Shown here piece by piece: positions 53,012 through 64,000 of a stretch of 64,000 nt of DNA. The stretch comes from Urophycis tenuis (Eukaryota; Chordata; Actinopteri; Gadiformes; Phycidae): contig JAXIVH010000208.1 in NCBI GenBank assembly GCA_036785325.1, positions 1 through 64,000 of the forward strand, in the 5' to 3' direction. The notes beneath the pieces are model-generated. The model did no database searches and was not told where the DNA came from. It was given only the letters and a program-made list of their open reading frames with translations. Position 1 is the first letter of the stretch. Every line of letters starts with the position of its first letter. Position numbers and translations under genes: made by a program.

Positions 53012-53758
53012 CAGTAGCGTGGCGTGACCATTTTTTTCACGGATGCCAACGAGAAATAAAGAACTTTTTTTTTTTTTTTGCAAGACGCGTTTTTTATTGT
53101 TTTTTTTCATTATTATTATTTATTAACTTCTAAAATATCCAGGGAACGAACGGACTAATGCATAACAGATCTATTAACGCCAACCCCCATCTTGACATGG
53201 GATGCAAAACCAACACATACAAAAATGGCCTATGAAACATGGCGAAAAACAGGGCACGTAGGCCTACACTTGTGTGGCCTACGTGTGAATTAATAAATAA
53301 ATAAATGCTTGTGTGAATGACTGACTGTGTGTGCTCTGAGGTTCTGCACTTTATATACTGGCGTGTGAGGGAGTACAGTCCTGAAATGTCATCCCTTTCA
53401 CTTGTTGGCCAATCACAGACGGGCAATTGCTACAATCTGATTGGTCTAGCGCTCGTTTTTTTTCAACAGTCCTTAGAGTTAGGGATGCAAGTTTGGGTTT
53501 GGTGCCACTTCGCAACGAAGTGTAGTACTTTATTTCACCACATGGTTAGGATACGGGAGGAGGGGGGGCACTATTTCTCCAGCTGCAAAATACTCACTGA
53601 GAAAACGAAAGTGGACGGAAATCACTGAATATTAAAGCAGGAGACTCGATAGACAAAATGTTTTAATGATTAACAAATATGCAAGCTGTTGTTGGGGGAA
53701 TTAGGGGGAAAATAAGGGAAGCCTGGCATCCTTTGACCTCTGCAAGAAAACGCCACTG
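53012..53758. mobile_element. Non-autonomous hAT inside an ACOT exon
   Basis: Ends CAGTAGCGT and ACGCCACTG (partly written aacgccactg) are flanked by the 8-bp duplication ccttcaag at 53004-53011 and 53759-53766. At 747 bp it has no transposase motif I recognise. Confidence 0.9.
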
Positions 53759-53988
53759 CCTTCAAGGCCACTTGTAAGCGACAAGTTCAACGTGGTTGTG
53801 GAGAATATCCCTGCTGGTCTTTCAGTAACTTTGCACTCTCTTCACTATTCCGAGATGGAAGAATATCGGGAAGCATTTGGACACAATGTCGCTGACGATG
53901 CAGGGAAGGTCAATGGTAGATATTGTTCTGATTACTATTTGACTTAAAGCAATTCACATGCAGGGTGTACTGCCAGATGTTCAAATAA

Positions 53989-54122
53989 ATTATTCTGCTT
54001 ATACTGATTTTATACTTTTATCTTTTGCTTTTCTATTCTATTTATTTAACACCTGCTCAGCTGCTGTTTTGCAATTGCCCCTGGGGGATAAATAAAGTTA
54101 TATTGAATTGAATTGAATTGAA
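53989..54122 (+). mobile_element. LINE 3' tail with (TTGAA)n
   Basis: A short insertion relative to ACOT-B intron 1, ending ggggataaataaagttat then four TTGAA units. It is flanked by aaataaa-like sequence on both sides. Confidence 0.7.
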
Positions 54123-54719
54123 TAAAGAATGATAGTTCATTCTGATTTGTCAACAGTTAGATGCCATTGCTTATTGATGTTTGTCACTCCAACTGGTATC
54201 TGGGTTGATTTCACAGTTTGGGAAGACGCTAGTTTGGCGGGAACCTACACTGGAAAGGAAGCGATGGGTTTGATATGGAGTATGAAGGCTGTGCCAGGAA
54301 CTAGAAAATATGCATGGTATGTACTACTACGGTGCAGTGGTTAGCACTGTCGCCTCACAGCAAGAGGGTTCTGGGTTCGAATCCACTTGGGACCTTTCTG
54401 TGTGGAGTTTGTATGTTCTCCTCGTGCTTGCGTGGGTTCTCTCCGGGTACTCCGGCTTCCTCCCACAGACCAAAAACATGCAGGTTGGGGATTAGGTTAA
54501 TTGGTGTCTCTAAATTGACCATAGGTGTGTGAATGGTTGTATGTCTCTATATGTTAGCCCTGTGATTGGCTGGCGACCTGTCCAGGGTGTACCCCGCCTC
54601 TCGCCAGTTGCAGCTGGGATTGGCTCCAGCCCCCCCGCGACCCTCTAGAGCAGACCTGGGCATTGTACGGCCCCCGGGCCACATACGGCCCTTTGCTTGA
54701 CTCTCACCGGCCCGTGTAA

Positions 54720-55243
54720 CCCTACGCTCACACTGGCATTTTTTTGACAGAGGCTTGGCGACGCGTTTCCATTCATTTCCAATGGCAGTAAGCAACGGGC
54801 GACAAAGCAAAGCGTGTGGGCTGCAAAACGCGAGGATGGCGGGGCAAAAAATAGAAACTAGTCCTATTCTATGCAAATGATGAGCAAAAAAACGCGGCGT
54901 TTTTTTGCGAAAGCCAATCCGAGCGAAGGAGGCGTGGTGGCCGCGCAACTAGAACATAATCCAACATGGTGGACCACGTCGGCGAGAGATAGGATTATGG
55001 ATATATCTAACGAATGTGACTGTACCCTGGTATGTGCTTCGAAATCTATCGAGAAATAAATGTTGTTAAACAAGAAAACGTCATGGGTATGGCTGGATAT
55101 TATCAATGGCTGGATATTATCAATTGTTTTCGATCTGACACAGGTTTAAATACTATCGCTACAGACACTCCCCCGGAACGCCCACCAGGCGAAAGATCGC
55201 CGAACACAAAAACGCTTGGTCGCCCGTCAGTGTGAGCGTAGGG
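54720..55243. mobile_element. Nested MITE in the hAT element
   Basis: The termini CCCTACGCTCACACTG and CAGTGTGAGCGTAGGG are perfect 16-bp inverses. No coding sequence is supported. The target duplication is unclear because flanking bases are shared only partly. Confidence 0.82.
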
Positions 55244-55410
55244 TGAGGTTAATAGGGAATTACAAAATAAACATATTTTCTAATTTTACCTCATGCATGG
55301 ACTAAAGCTACATTGCTTTTATTTTGAAGTTGCATTTTATTCACGTACAATGACGCAATACGTAAATCAAGACGTGGGCATCATTGACAAGACGACTTTA
55401 GCCCTCAAAA

Positions 55411-57210
55411 ATGTCTACACATGCAAAAAAAAGAAAGGTAGATGCCGAATGCAGGGTTTTCAATAAAAAATGGACTGCTAAGTATTTATTTACTGAAGTC
55501 GGAGGTAAAGCCGTGTGTTTAGTTTGTGAAGAGCAGATCGCTGTGTTCAAGGATTATAATTTGAGTCGGCATTATGAGACGACACATCGAGAAGTACAAA
55601 AACTTGAGTGATGCTGAGAGGGCGCGGACATCGGAAGTGTTGCTATCTAAGCTGCAAAAGCAGCAAAGCTTTTTTACCAAGCTTCACGCATCCAGGGATG
55701 CAGCAACCATGACCAGCTTTGTGATATCCCACAAAATCGCTAAAAACAGTAAGCCATTCTCGGAGGGGGGGTTTGTCAAAGAGTGCTTGGTGGACTCTGC
55801 AGCACTAATATGCCCTGAAAAAAAAGAAGCATTTCAGCAAGTCCCGCTGTCCAGGCGAACCGTGACGCGGAGGATTTAGGACATCGCGGGAAATCTGAAG
55901 CTTCAGCTGGAACGTGAAGTGGCAAGTTTGGACTTTTTCTCCTTGGCTTTGGACGAGAGCTGTGATGTCCGTGACACAGCCCAGTTACTCCTGTTTGTTT
56001 GTGGGATAACAGACTTTAAGATCACGGAAGAGCTGGCTGCAATGCGGCCAATGAAAGGGACAACGACAGGGAGTGATCTGTTCACAAAGGTAAATACGTG
56101 CATGGACAGACTGGGACTGAAATGGGACAGACTGGCAGGTGTCACAACGAACGGTTGTCCGAATCTTACAGGGAAAAATGTCGGTCTTTTGAAACGTATG
56201 CAAGATAAAGTGACTGAAATCGATGCAGACCAGAAATTGGTATTTTTGCATTGTATTATACACCAGCATGTATTGTGCAAGTCAGTGCTAAAAATTAACG
56301 ATATTATTGATGTTGTAACTAAAGTAGTAAACTTCATCAGGGCACGAGCATTGAATCACAGACAGTTTGTTGCATTTTTTGGAGGAGCATGAGACTGAGC
56401 ATAGTGACATCAGCTACCACACAGCTGTCAGATGGCTCAGCCTGGGCAAAGTGCTAAAAGGAGTTTGGGACCTGAAAGCAGAGATTTGAGAGTTTTGTGA
56501 GAAGAAAGGCAAAGACATCCCAGAGCTCTCAGGTGAGGACTGGATGGCAGATTTTGCATTTGCTGTTGATGTGACTGCACTGATGAATGAACTGAATACC
56601 AAACTGCAAGGCAAGGGCCTTTTTGTTCATGAAATGCACAGCCTGGTGAAAGCTTTCATGAAAAAGATGCAGTTTCTTTCAAGCCAACTGGAGAGCAACA
56701 CTCACTCACATGCAAACCCTGAAAGAAGTTACACCTTCAGCTGATCACCTCCGCAGGTACTCATCCATGTTAGGAGCACTGCATGGTGAGTTTTCCAGGC
56801 GCTTTGAAGATCTCAGAACAATCGAGGATGAAATGTGCATGATTTCCTCTCCCTTTACCTGCAGTTTGGATCATGCACCCAGTGATGTTCAGCTAGAACT
56901 CATTGACCTGCAGTCTGATGCAGTACTGGCAGAGCAGTTTAAGTTAGGGTCACTGCTGGATTTTTACTCTTCTCTCAAGAAGGAGAACTTTCCAAACATG
57001 AGGAGACATGCTCAGAAGATGTTGGTTCTCTTTGGCTCTACCTACATATGTGAATAAACATTCTCAGTGATGAAGTTTAACAAATCCAGGTATAGATCCT
57101 CTCTAACTGATGATCATCTGTCAGCTTTGCTTCGCATCTCCACCTCAGACATTCAACCTGACTTCGATGCACTTGTTAAAGCCCAACAGAGACTAGATTT
57201 CTCACACTGA
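55411..57210 (+). pseudogene. hAT transposase, GTF2IRD2-like, multiply broken
   Basis: This is the transposase of the surrounding hAT element. A BED-like N-terminus (CRVFNKKWTAKYLFTEV, CLVCEEQ, NLSRHYETTH) is followed after a frameshift near 55600 by KLQKQQSFFTKLH. After a stop at 55877-55879 comes FFSLALDESCDVRDTAQLL with a catalytic Asp, then AGVTTNGCPNLTGKN and LHCIIHQHVLC. Further frame breaks lie near 56390, 56487 and 56720. The C-terminal hATC region is visible (TFSVMKFNKSRYRSSLTDDH). Similar domesticated sequences exist in vertebrate genes such as GTF2IRD2, but this one is dead. Confidence 0.9.
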
Positions 57211-57842
57211 ACAAGAAAAAAAGAACTGAAAAACACCAAATGAGGTGGTTAGACTACAAATGTTGGCATGTAAAGGCACCAATTAGCAGTGAATGGAACA
57301 CTTTCTTTGGAGGCCTTTTTCTCAAAGTCACAGTTCAGTGACAATCATTATAATATGATGTATCTTGCTTGATTTTAGAGTACAACGACAATATTGTGAT
57401 GTCTTTAGAAAGCTAAGAATCTCTTTCCAACAGTACTGAATATGAAACTCAAAATGTGTTTTGGGGTGAATTTGACTGAAAATGATCACTAATATAATGA
57501 GTCACAAATGTTAAAAATGTTCACATTTTGTTTAACATTGTCTTGGGAAAATCTGATTGAATAAACATTTTTTCTAAGGGAACCTCATTTTTTCATTGCT
57601 TAATCATAACATATACTCTTACCAGCTTGTCAAAATAATGCTATTTACTACTTTTTATAAAAAAAAATACAATTAAAAAATTACAATTACAATTAATATT
57701 ATGTAGAATTGAGTTAAGCCTTTTGACCAGGCCCTCCACAATATTTTCTGTTTCTCATGTGGCCCCCTGGAAAAAATTATTGCCCACCCCTGCTCTAGAG
57801 GATAAGCGGTATAGAAAATGACTGACTGTACTACTACATCAG

Positions 57843-58719
57843 GGGCCATATTACTAAAGATTCTTTGCACAAAAAGTTGCTCCTAGTGGCCAAATTCTAA
57901 GAAAATTCTTAGAATCATGACATTTTCTTAGAACTTCCCCTCAAAGTTAAGACTAAATCCTAGTAAAGATAAAATGTATTCCTAAAGAATCTTAGCTCTT
58001 AAGAGAGCTCTTAAGAGAGCTTTTACGAGGCTTAGGAGAGTTTCTTAAGCAGAGGAGAAAATGGCTGAAAGAGGCAGGATAAATATTATCCAAACACTCC
58101 AAATTGAGCTAATTAAACACTACAGGAATCATGTTTGTGGTAGATTTGAATGCCACCCAACACTGCTTCTTATAGTCCAGCCAGCAATCACAGAAATTGT
58201 TGAAAGCTGAGCCATTTTACCCTTGGTAATACCAAATGCATGAAGTGCTAAAATCACCAGCATGGTAAATACATGTATGCAAATAAATATAACCATCAGC
58301 ATGTGAGTACTCTGAAAGTGGACCTGAGTTTTCACACATTTTGTGGGATAATTTTAAAGTATGGCTTACTATTTATTTAACAAAGAGGTTCCTTTTCTGT
58401 AAAATGTTATTCATAATTACACAGTCTTCATAGAGATTACATTCTATGATTAGGTCTATTGATTTAACGGTCCATTCTATGCCCAGTATCACCAAGAGTG
58501 TATTTTTATCCAGCGTTTGATCAACCAATCACGTCTTTTAAAAGAATTAGTCATACCTAGCAACGGGGTCAACCACACCTCCTCACTAAAATAAGAGCTT
58601 TTGTCCATTACTGGCTCAGATTTCTCTGAGAATGTTCTGGTATGACTCCTTGCTAGGAATTTTTAGGCTAAGTTAGGAGCTCTCTGAGAGGATTCTCAAA
58701 ATCTTTAGTAATACAGCCC
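57843..58719. mobile_element. Harbinger-like MITE
   Basis: The termini GGGCCATATTACTAAAGAT and ATCTTTAGTAATACAGCCC are near-perfect inverses. They are flanked by the 3-bp duplication CAG. Removing the element restores the ACOT intron sequence ctacatcaggtcag. Internal repeats of ttctta/taagaa type are numerous. No intact transposase is seen. Confidence 0.87.
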
Positions 58720-59746
58720 CAGGTCAGATAAGGGTCAAAGTAATGTGCATTTTTCTGCCTTTGTATGGATTTTTTTTTTTTGCCGCAACTTTATTATTCC
58801 CAATAATTTAGCTGTTTAAGATTGTGAATCACAGTTAATCCATTGTAAGTTGTTTTAATGAAAACAAGTTGTTTTCACATTCAAAAATAAGAGGACAATA
58901 CTCACAAGCTTGTGATTGATTTGAGTTACTTACTCGATTGGAGTAAAGACAAATATGTTTAATATGTATATGTCTTGTTGAATATTGTATATCTATTGTA
59001 TATCTTGTCATTAATGTCACAATCTCGAAACAGTATTAAAAGTATGTCAAAATGTGAACACACTGCATTCAAATAATAATGCATTGTTTAAACAGCTAAT
59101 ATGTAACATTTGTAAGAAGCACCCCTTTACAGGGGAGGCAAAGTAACATGAGATTGATACAGAAGGACAAGGGACGGAATAGAGAGGATGGATGTTATTC
59201 CTATTGGCTTAAAATTGTTACGTTGTTGCTTCATAGCGAGATAGAGATTTCACATTTTGCACCATAGTTGAGATGTAACGGCTAATCTAGCTCTAAGTGC
59301 CAGAGGTTGCAGAAGGCAACCAACTGACCCCACCCATCCCTTCCCAAAGACTACGGTGGCCTGTGCTGGTTGTGCATTGTGTTGGGTGCCAGTAGGTCCT
59401 TCGACAATTATGTCATGTGTCAAGTGATGGCGCTCCTTTATATATATATATATATATATATAATATCTAACCCTAACCCTATGTACACACACATTATTCT
59501 ATAGACCCATTAGTCTGTAAAACTACAGATCATAGTTTACAAGCAAAGGTAATTTTACATTGAAGGTGAATGTTTTTAGAATTTTTTTTTTTTCTTGGGG
59601 GGGTGGCTCTTAACTGCAAATAATTCTTTTTAAACAATCAAAATCGAGTAATGCAATTTAGTGGCTGGTAGATTAATACTTCAAGTCAGTGGGTGATTGC
59701 ACTAATTACCTTTTTTAAGACAGCAGAGTTAGTGATGCATGATTAG

Positions 59747-60850
59747 CAGTGTTGTGCTAGTTACTGAAAAATAGTAACTAGTTACAGTTACTAGTTACTT
59801 TGTAAAAAAGTAACTCAGTTAATAACTCAGTTACTTAAACCAAAAAGTAATGCGTTACTGAGAAAGTAACTTTTTAGTTACTGTAAAACGTTCTTCCAAT
59901 GCTCTAAAGGTTGATTGATTGAGTTCCCCTCTAGCCGTCATTTCAGTTCTGTACTGATGCTGAATAATACAAAATAATACAACCGTTTCAATTAATTTGC
60001 ATCCACATCACTGAATCTAATCATCCAAGCAATATGATCTGTTGTGCACCAACACAAACACCAAAGTATTTTTTCAATGTCTATTTATTTTAGTCAGGCC
60101 ATAGGCTATAAACTGGCTAAACAAGGCTATTTTTCTTATTTGGTATTCAAAAACAAACTGCCAAAATGTTAAGTGGCTTAAAAGCAAATACAAACATTCT
60201 GATATAAATAACTAAAAACAATATTCTGACGTCGACGTCGGCCGGCTGAGCGCCGCTGAGCCGCCACCGTGCGAGAGGCAGAGACGCCTCCGCCGCGTCC
60301 TCGCTCCGCCTCCTCGGAGCGCCGCCTGTGTGTGTGTGTGTGTGTGTGTGTGTGGGAGTGTGTTTGTGCGTGTGTGTGTGTGTGAGTGGGTGTGTGCATG
60401 CCGCTTCTCGATGTGCTTCAGCAGATTGCTGTTGCTGTTTTTCGCCGTACAGAGTATTTTCGACCCGGGGCACAGTTTACATCTTACCGAAATGTTGTTT
60501 TCTCCTTTGCTCTCGAGTTGAAAAAAAATTGAGTATTTCCAAGAATAGAAACTGATCTTCCCCTTCTCGCTCGGCATCATGCCGTGCACTGACCTGTCCA
60601 GTCATCTTATGGGCGCGTGTTTGATTGCGTGTGTGACGCTAGAGGCGACAGCTTTGTTTTTCATTTCAATTAAACTTTATTGATCGGGAACTGCGTGCCG
60701 TTGTAAAACCTCACCAAAAGGAACGGAGTAACGTAGCGTTTGGTAACGGGAACGAGTTACTGAATTTAAAAAAACAACGCGTTACGTAACGCGTTACTGA
60801 AAAAAATAACGGCGTTACGTAACTGCATTACTAAAAACTACCCAACACTG
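59747..60850 (-). mobile_element. Non-autonomous hAT with a BED-finger remnant
   Basis: The ends CAGTGTTGTGCTAGTTACT and the inverse-like AACTACCCAACACTG are flanked by the perfect 8-bp duplication atgattag at 59739-59746 and 60851-60858. Copies A and B of the host repeat show the empty site. On the minus strand (60589-60390) a BED-type finger remains (CKLCPGSKILCTAKNSNS, LLKHIEKRH). The rest of the transposase is missing and a (TG)n tract lies at 60328-60384. Confidence 0.9.
60328..60385. repeat. (TG)n microsatellite
   Basis: Interrupted TG repeat inside a hAT MITE. It produces the poly-Cys/Val and poly-Thr/His frames. Confidence 0.93.
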
Positions 60851-61278
60851 ATGATTAGTGATTCATGATAAATGTGATGGTGACGAGAAGAAAAGATATG
60901 GAAACGTGCAGACTCTGACCTGGGTCCTGGTCAAACTTCTAACCTAGATGAGATGCCTAGTCAGAATGGCGGTCAAAAGAAAGCGATTCGTTTGGATTGA
61001 CTTTACTTTACAAACGAAACACCCGTCACTTCATAACAAGACACAACAGACTCTTTTGTTTCGCCTACGTGAACACACTGAGAAACGGGCAACTTTAATG
61101 AGAAAAACCCCAAAGAACTTATAAAAGATTTAAAAAAAAAAATAATAATAAAATAAAAATAAAAATAAAATAAAAATAATTAAAAAAAAGCCACACAGAG
61201 ACATTAATACTGCCGATTCCTGCCAGGATATCAGCTTTGTGTACGTAGACCAGGCCCAGGTTTCACAATGAGCACACA

Positions 61279-64000
61279 AGATGGCGGCGCCCTGTACGGC
61301 TGCAGCTGCTTCGGCTTCGGGCAACAAAGCCACTTTATCCCCTGTACAGCCCTTGCCTTTAGGCTGCACAGCGGGCGACCGAGTGGAATGATTTTGACTC
61401 GTGGCAACAAAATCGAACAATATTTCTTAATTTATTTACTTGTTCAGCAGCAGTATTCAATTACAGCATGCATCAATCAAAAAACAAAGGTCAAGTCACA
61501 ATATGATATGCTACGTTACTCTGTGTTGCTCGACGTTACCTACGGTCGAAAAAATTTTGCTCTCTCGGTGCGCCCCCGCTGTCTGCACAGGTGCGTTACT
61601 TATTAGTTCAGCAACGGCACCCCCCCAATGGGCGTCGCCAAATCTATTAATTATCAAAAATAATAAAATACAATAATCTATTCAAAGTAGCATTAAAAAA
61701 ATAAACAAAAAGCATTTTGGCTCCAACATCGCCAATACCGACATCAAAATCAGTGTATTCGGCATCAAACATTAAGCGTATATGACCAGCAGGTCATGAT
61801 TAGGTTGTGCAAATCTGGCACTTTAGATTATGTAAACCTGGAGACTCGGACCGTTCTACAGAGCCTCGGTCTGCTACGCCGGTCAGACCCAGCGGCCTAC
61901 AAAGCAGCGGAGTCTTCCCTCAGCTCAGGCCGCCCGCGGAGCCATCGGAGGCGGTGCGAGACGAAACAGAAGCGCGGTTGTCGCGGCGGACTTAAAGCTA
62001 AGCTTAAAGCTAACCCGTTCCGATCGCCGCTTCCATCAGTCCTGCTCGCCAACTTTCGCTCCCTAGAAAACAAACTGGACTACCTGAAGCTGGACATAAA
62101 CACCAAAAGGGAGACAAGAAACTGCTGCATTTTCATTCTCACCGAGACGTGGCTCAACTCATCTGTCCCTGATACCGCCATTAGCCTGGATGGGCTAACA
62201 ACATTCAGATCCGACAGGAGCCATGCTCTCACAGGTAAAACTCGGGGGGGAGGTGTCTGCATCTACACCAATAACAGCTGGTGTAATAACGCCACACTGA
62301 TCTCCAGCCATTGCTCTGTGGACATAGAGTTTATGGTTGTGAGATGCAGACCTTTCTACCTGCCCCGAGAATTCACCAGCATCACCATCGTTGCTGTTTA
62401 TATTCCACCCAGTGCCGACACAAAACAAGCTCTGAGTGTTCTCTACCGTGTCATCAATGACATGCAATCCACACAGCCGGAGGGCGTCTTTATTGTTGCG
62501 GGGGACTTTAATCAGGCCAACATGAAGACTGTGCTTCCCAGTTTTTATCAGCATGTGGATTTTGCTACCAGAGGGCAGAACACACTGGACTTGGTTTACA
62601 CTAACATCAAGAAGGCATTCAGAGCAGCCCCCCGCCCCCACCTAGGCTCCTCAGATCACCTCTCTGTTATGCTAAATCCTGCATACCAGCCCCTTCTCAT
62701 CAGGGGAAAGCCTGCTGTGAAGGTGAGAGTGTGGCCTGAAGGAGCTATGTCTGCACTGCAGGACTGTTTTGAGTGCACTGAATGGAGCATGTTCAGAGAG
62801 GCTGCAACAGTCAACCAACACACCAATGTGGAGGAGTATGCTGCATCTGTGATGGACTACATTCAGTGGTGCATGGAGGGAGTTACAGTCACAAAGACAA
62901 TCATCACCCGGGCAAATCAGAAACCTTGGATGACTAAGGACGTGCTTGCGAGACTGAGGGAGCGCAATGCTGCGTTAAAAAATGGTGATGAGACGGCACT
63001 CAGATCAGCGAGGGCCAACCTGAACCGTGCCATCAGGGTAGCAAAGCGTGCCCATAGTCAGAAGATCCAAGGCTTCTTCCAGGACCCCAACAACACCAGA
63101 CGACTGTGGCAGGGCATCCAGACTGTCTCTGAATACAAAGTCACACCCACACCCTGCCAGGATGACATCAGCTTCCTAAACGAGCTCAATAACTTCTTCG
63201 AAAGGTTTGAAGCACTGAACAATAACCCTGCAAGAAAAGCCACCCCCCATCCTGATGAACAGACACTCCGGCTCGAAAACACTGATGTGCGGAGAGCACT
63301 GAGGAAGGTCAACGCACGGAAAGCTGCAGGCCTGACAATATTCCAGGACGGCTGATCAAGGAATGTGCAGACCAGCTGGCCCACGTGCTCACAGACATCT
63401 TCAACATCTCACTGAACCAGGCCGTCGTCACCCCATGCTTCAAGTCAGCCACAATAATTCCAGTGCCCAAGACATCTGCCATCACATGCCTTAATGACTT
63501 TCACCCCGTTGCACTCACATCCACCATCATGAACTGCTTCAAGAGGATTGTCAAGGACCACATCATCTCCTTACTCCCCCCATCATTCGACCCGGTCCAG
63601 TTTGCATACCGGCCCAACCGCTCCACTGAGGATGCCATCTCCTCTGCTCTCCATCTGAGCCTGGAGCACCTGGAGGAGAAGAACACCCAAGTACGGATGC
63701 TGTTCCTGGATTTCAGCTCAGCATTCAATACGATCATCCCCCAGGACTTAGTATGCAAATTGGAGCCACTGGGACTCAATACTAACCCCCTGTGTAACTG
63801 GTTGCTGGACTTTCTTACCGACAGAACCCAATCTGTCCGCGTGGGGAACAACACCTCCAGTATCATCTCCCTGAACACCGGCTCCCCCCAGGGCTGTGTT
63901 CTGAGCCCCCTGCTTTTCACCCTGACGACTGTCGTCCAAGGTACAACAGCAACCAGATCCTGAAGTACGCGGACGACACAACCGTTGTGGGCCTCATTCA
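61279..64000 (+). mobile_element. L2-type LINE, 5' region through RT, runs off window
   Basis: It begins at the end of copy C with a GC-rich 5' region (atggcggcgccctgtacggc). It contains an endonuclease and RT ORF, and is cut by the window edge, so its 3' end and target duplication cannot be seen. Confidence 0.88.
61796..63964 (+). pseudogene. L2 ORF2: endonuclease and reverse transcriptase, frameshifted
   Basis: The N-terminal apurinic-type endonuclease nicks target DNA; its motifs are LLANFRSLENKLD, ILTETWLN, GGGVCIYTN, VAVYIPPS, VAGDFNQAN and LGSSDHLSV. RT follows: FAYRPNRSTEDAI, LFLDFSSAFNTI with the first catalytic Asp, TGSPQGCVLSPLLF, then KYADDTTVVGLI with the catalytic pair at the window edge. 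Frame changes occur near 63330 (a GGCC run) and near 63925-63935. Each is small, so this is a fairly young but inactive copy as written. Confidence 0.9.

Larger units (their letters stand above)
52971..54316 (+). pseudogene. Third ACOT/BAAT-family copy, exons 1-2 only
   Basis: Exon 1 (52971-53915) begins MAGTVPMLSDYPSS and is cut after 41 nt by a 747-bp hAT MITE. After the duplicated 8 bp it resumes with PLVSDKFNVVVENIPAG. Exon 2 (54217-54316) is intact and the same length as in ACOT-A and ACOT-B (LAGTYTGKEAMGLIWSMKA). Intron 1 carries a LINE tail. Intron 2 is filled with a SINE nest and a Harbinger-like MITE, then copy C of the interspersed repeat. No later exon is visible to the end of the window. 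With exon 1 split it cannot make the normal protein. Confidence 0.92.
54651..57792 (+). mobile_element. hAT transposon (GTF2IRD2/KIAA1586-like family)
   Basis: The ends CAGACCTGGGCATT and AATTATTGCCCACCCCTG are imperfect inverted repeats of the CAGGGGTGGGCAA type. They are flanked by the perfect 8-bp duplication ctctagag at 54643-54650 and 57793-57800. It carries a decayed transposase and a nested MITE. Confidence 0.93.
54331..57826 (+). mobile_element. SINE-like repeat split by a hAT element
   Basis: The head has an A-box-like region (agtggttagcactg) and a B box (GGTTCGAATCC, 54374-54384), then a body abundant in fish genomes and an (ATGACTG)-type tail. An 11-bp duplication tgtactactac at 54320-54330 and 57827-57837 flanks it. 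It lies in intron 2 of the third ACOT copy. The hAT at 54651-57792 interrupts it. Confidence 0.85.
58741..61278. repeat. Unclassified interspersed repeat, copy C
   Basis: Inserted in intron 2 of the third ACOT copy, right after gtcaaag. It aligns with copy A from its 5' boundary onward, including the telomere-like TAACCCTAACCC at about 59467. It is interrupted by a hAT MITE at 59747-60850 and cut off at its 3' side by a LINE. A and T runs around 61128-61188 replace part of the consensus. Confidence 0.8.

Noticed and set aside
53130..53426. 98-codon minus-strand frame
   Set aside because: Lies inside the non-autonomous hAT MITE and shows no transposase motif.
54331..54400. tRNA gene
   Set aside because: B box inside a known type of fish SINE-like repeat with an 11-bp duplication; no full tRNA fold.
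1..64000. CRISPR arrays, bacterial operons, rRNA
   Set aside because: Nothing of this kind is visible; the repeats are eukaryotic satellites and transposons.

Overview
The window is vertebrate nuclear DNA, almost certainly from a ray-finned fish. The evidence is spliced genes with canonical GT/AG introns, dense (CA)n and (TA)n microsatellites, and a TE mix typical of teleosts: a complete DIRS retrotransposon, L2-type LINEs, tRNA-derived SINEs, Tc1-like copies, several hAT elements and Harbinger-like MITEs. I cannot name the species.

Region 1 (1-11 kb) is GC-rich and holds fbxo15 on the + strand, assembled here from nine exons (1469-10918) that match the F-box protein 15 family from the F-box to the C-terminus. 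Its reading frame is broken at several places by single-base shifts. A 32-bp minisatellite lies upstream, and mononucleotide or dinucleotide tracts fill the introns.

Region 2 (11-21 kb) holds copy A of an unclassified interspersed repeat, a deleted hAT element, and a full-length DIRS element (14447-20413) with inverted terminal repeats and an internal complementary region. An unoccupied paralog of the DIRS insertion site lies at about 52.37 kb.

Region 3 (21-48 kb) is a large, heavily invaded inverted duplication. Each arm carries one intact 10-exon acyl-CoA thioesterase/BAAT-family gene: ACOT-A on the - strand (21633-24528) and ACOT-B on the + strand (42153-47651). The two are head to head. 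Exon lengths are identical in both copies, 425 codons in all, and the Ser-Asp-His triad is conserved. The right arm alone carries two hAT transposons and a SINE, and the matching empty sites survive in the left arm, so these insertions can be dated relative to the duplication.

Region 4 (48-64 kb) holds a solo LTR inside a LINE tail, an L2 LINE, a third broken ACOT copy (exons 1-2) whose first exon is split by a hAT MITE, a nest of SINE, hAT and MITE insertions, copy C of the interspersed repeat, and the 5' part of another L2 LINE that runs off the window.

Biologically, the host content is one F-box gene and one expanding thioesterase family. Almost everything else is transposon insertion that has reshaped the duplicated locus.
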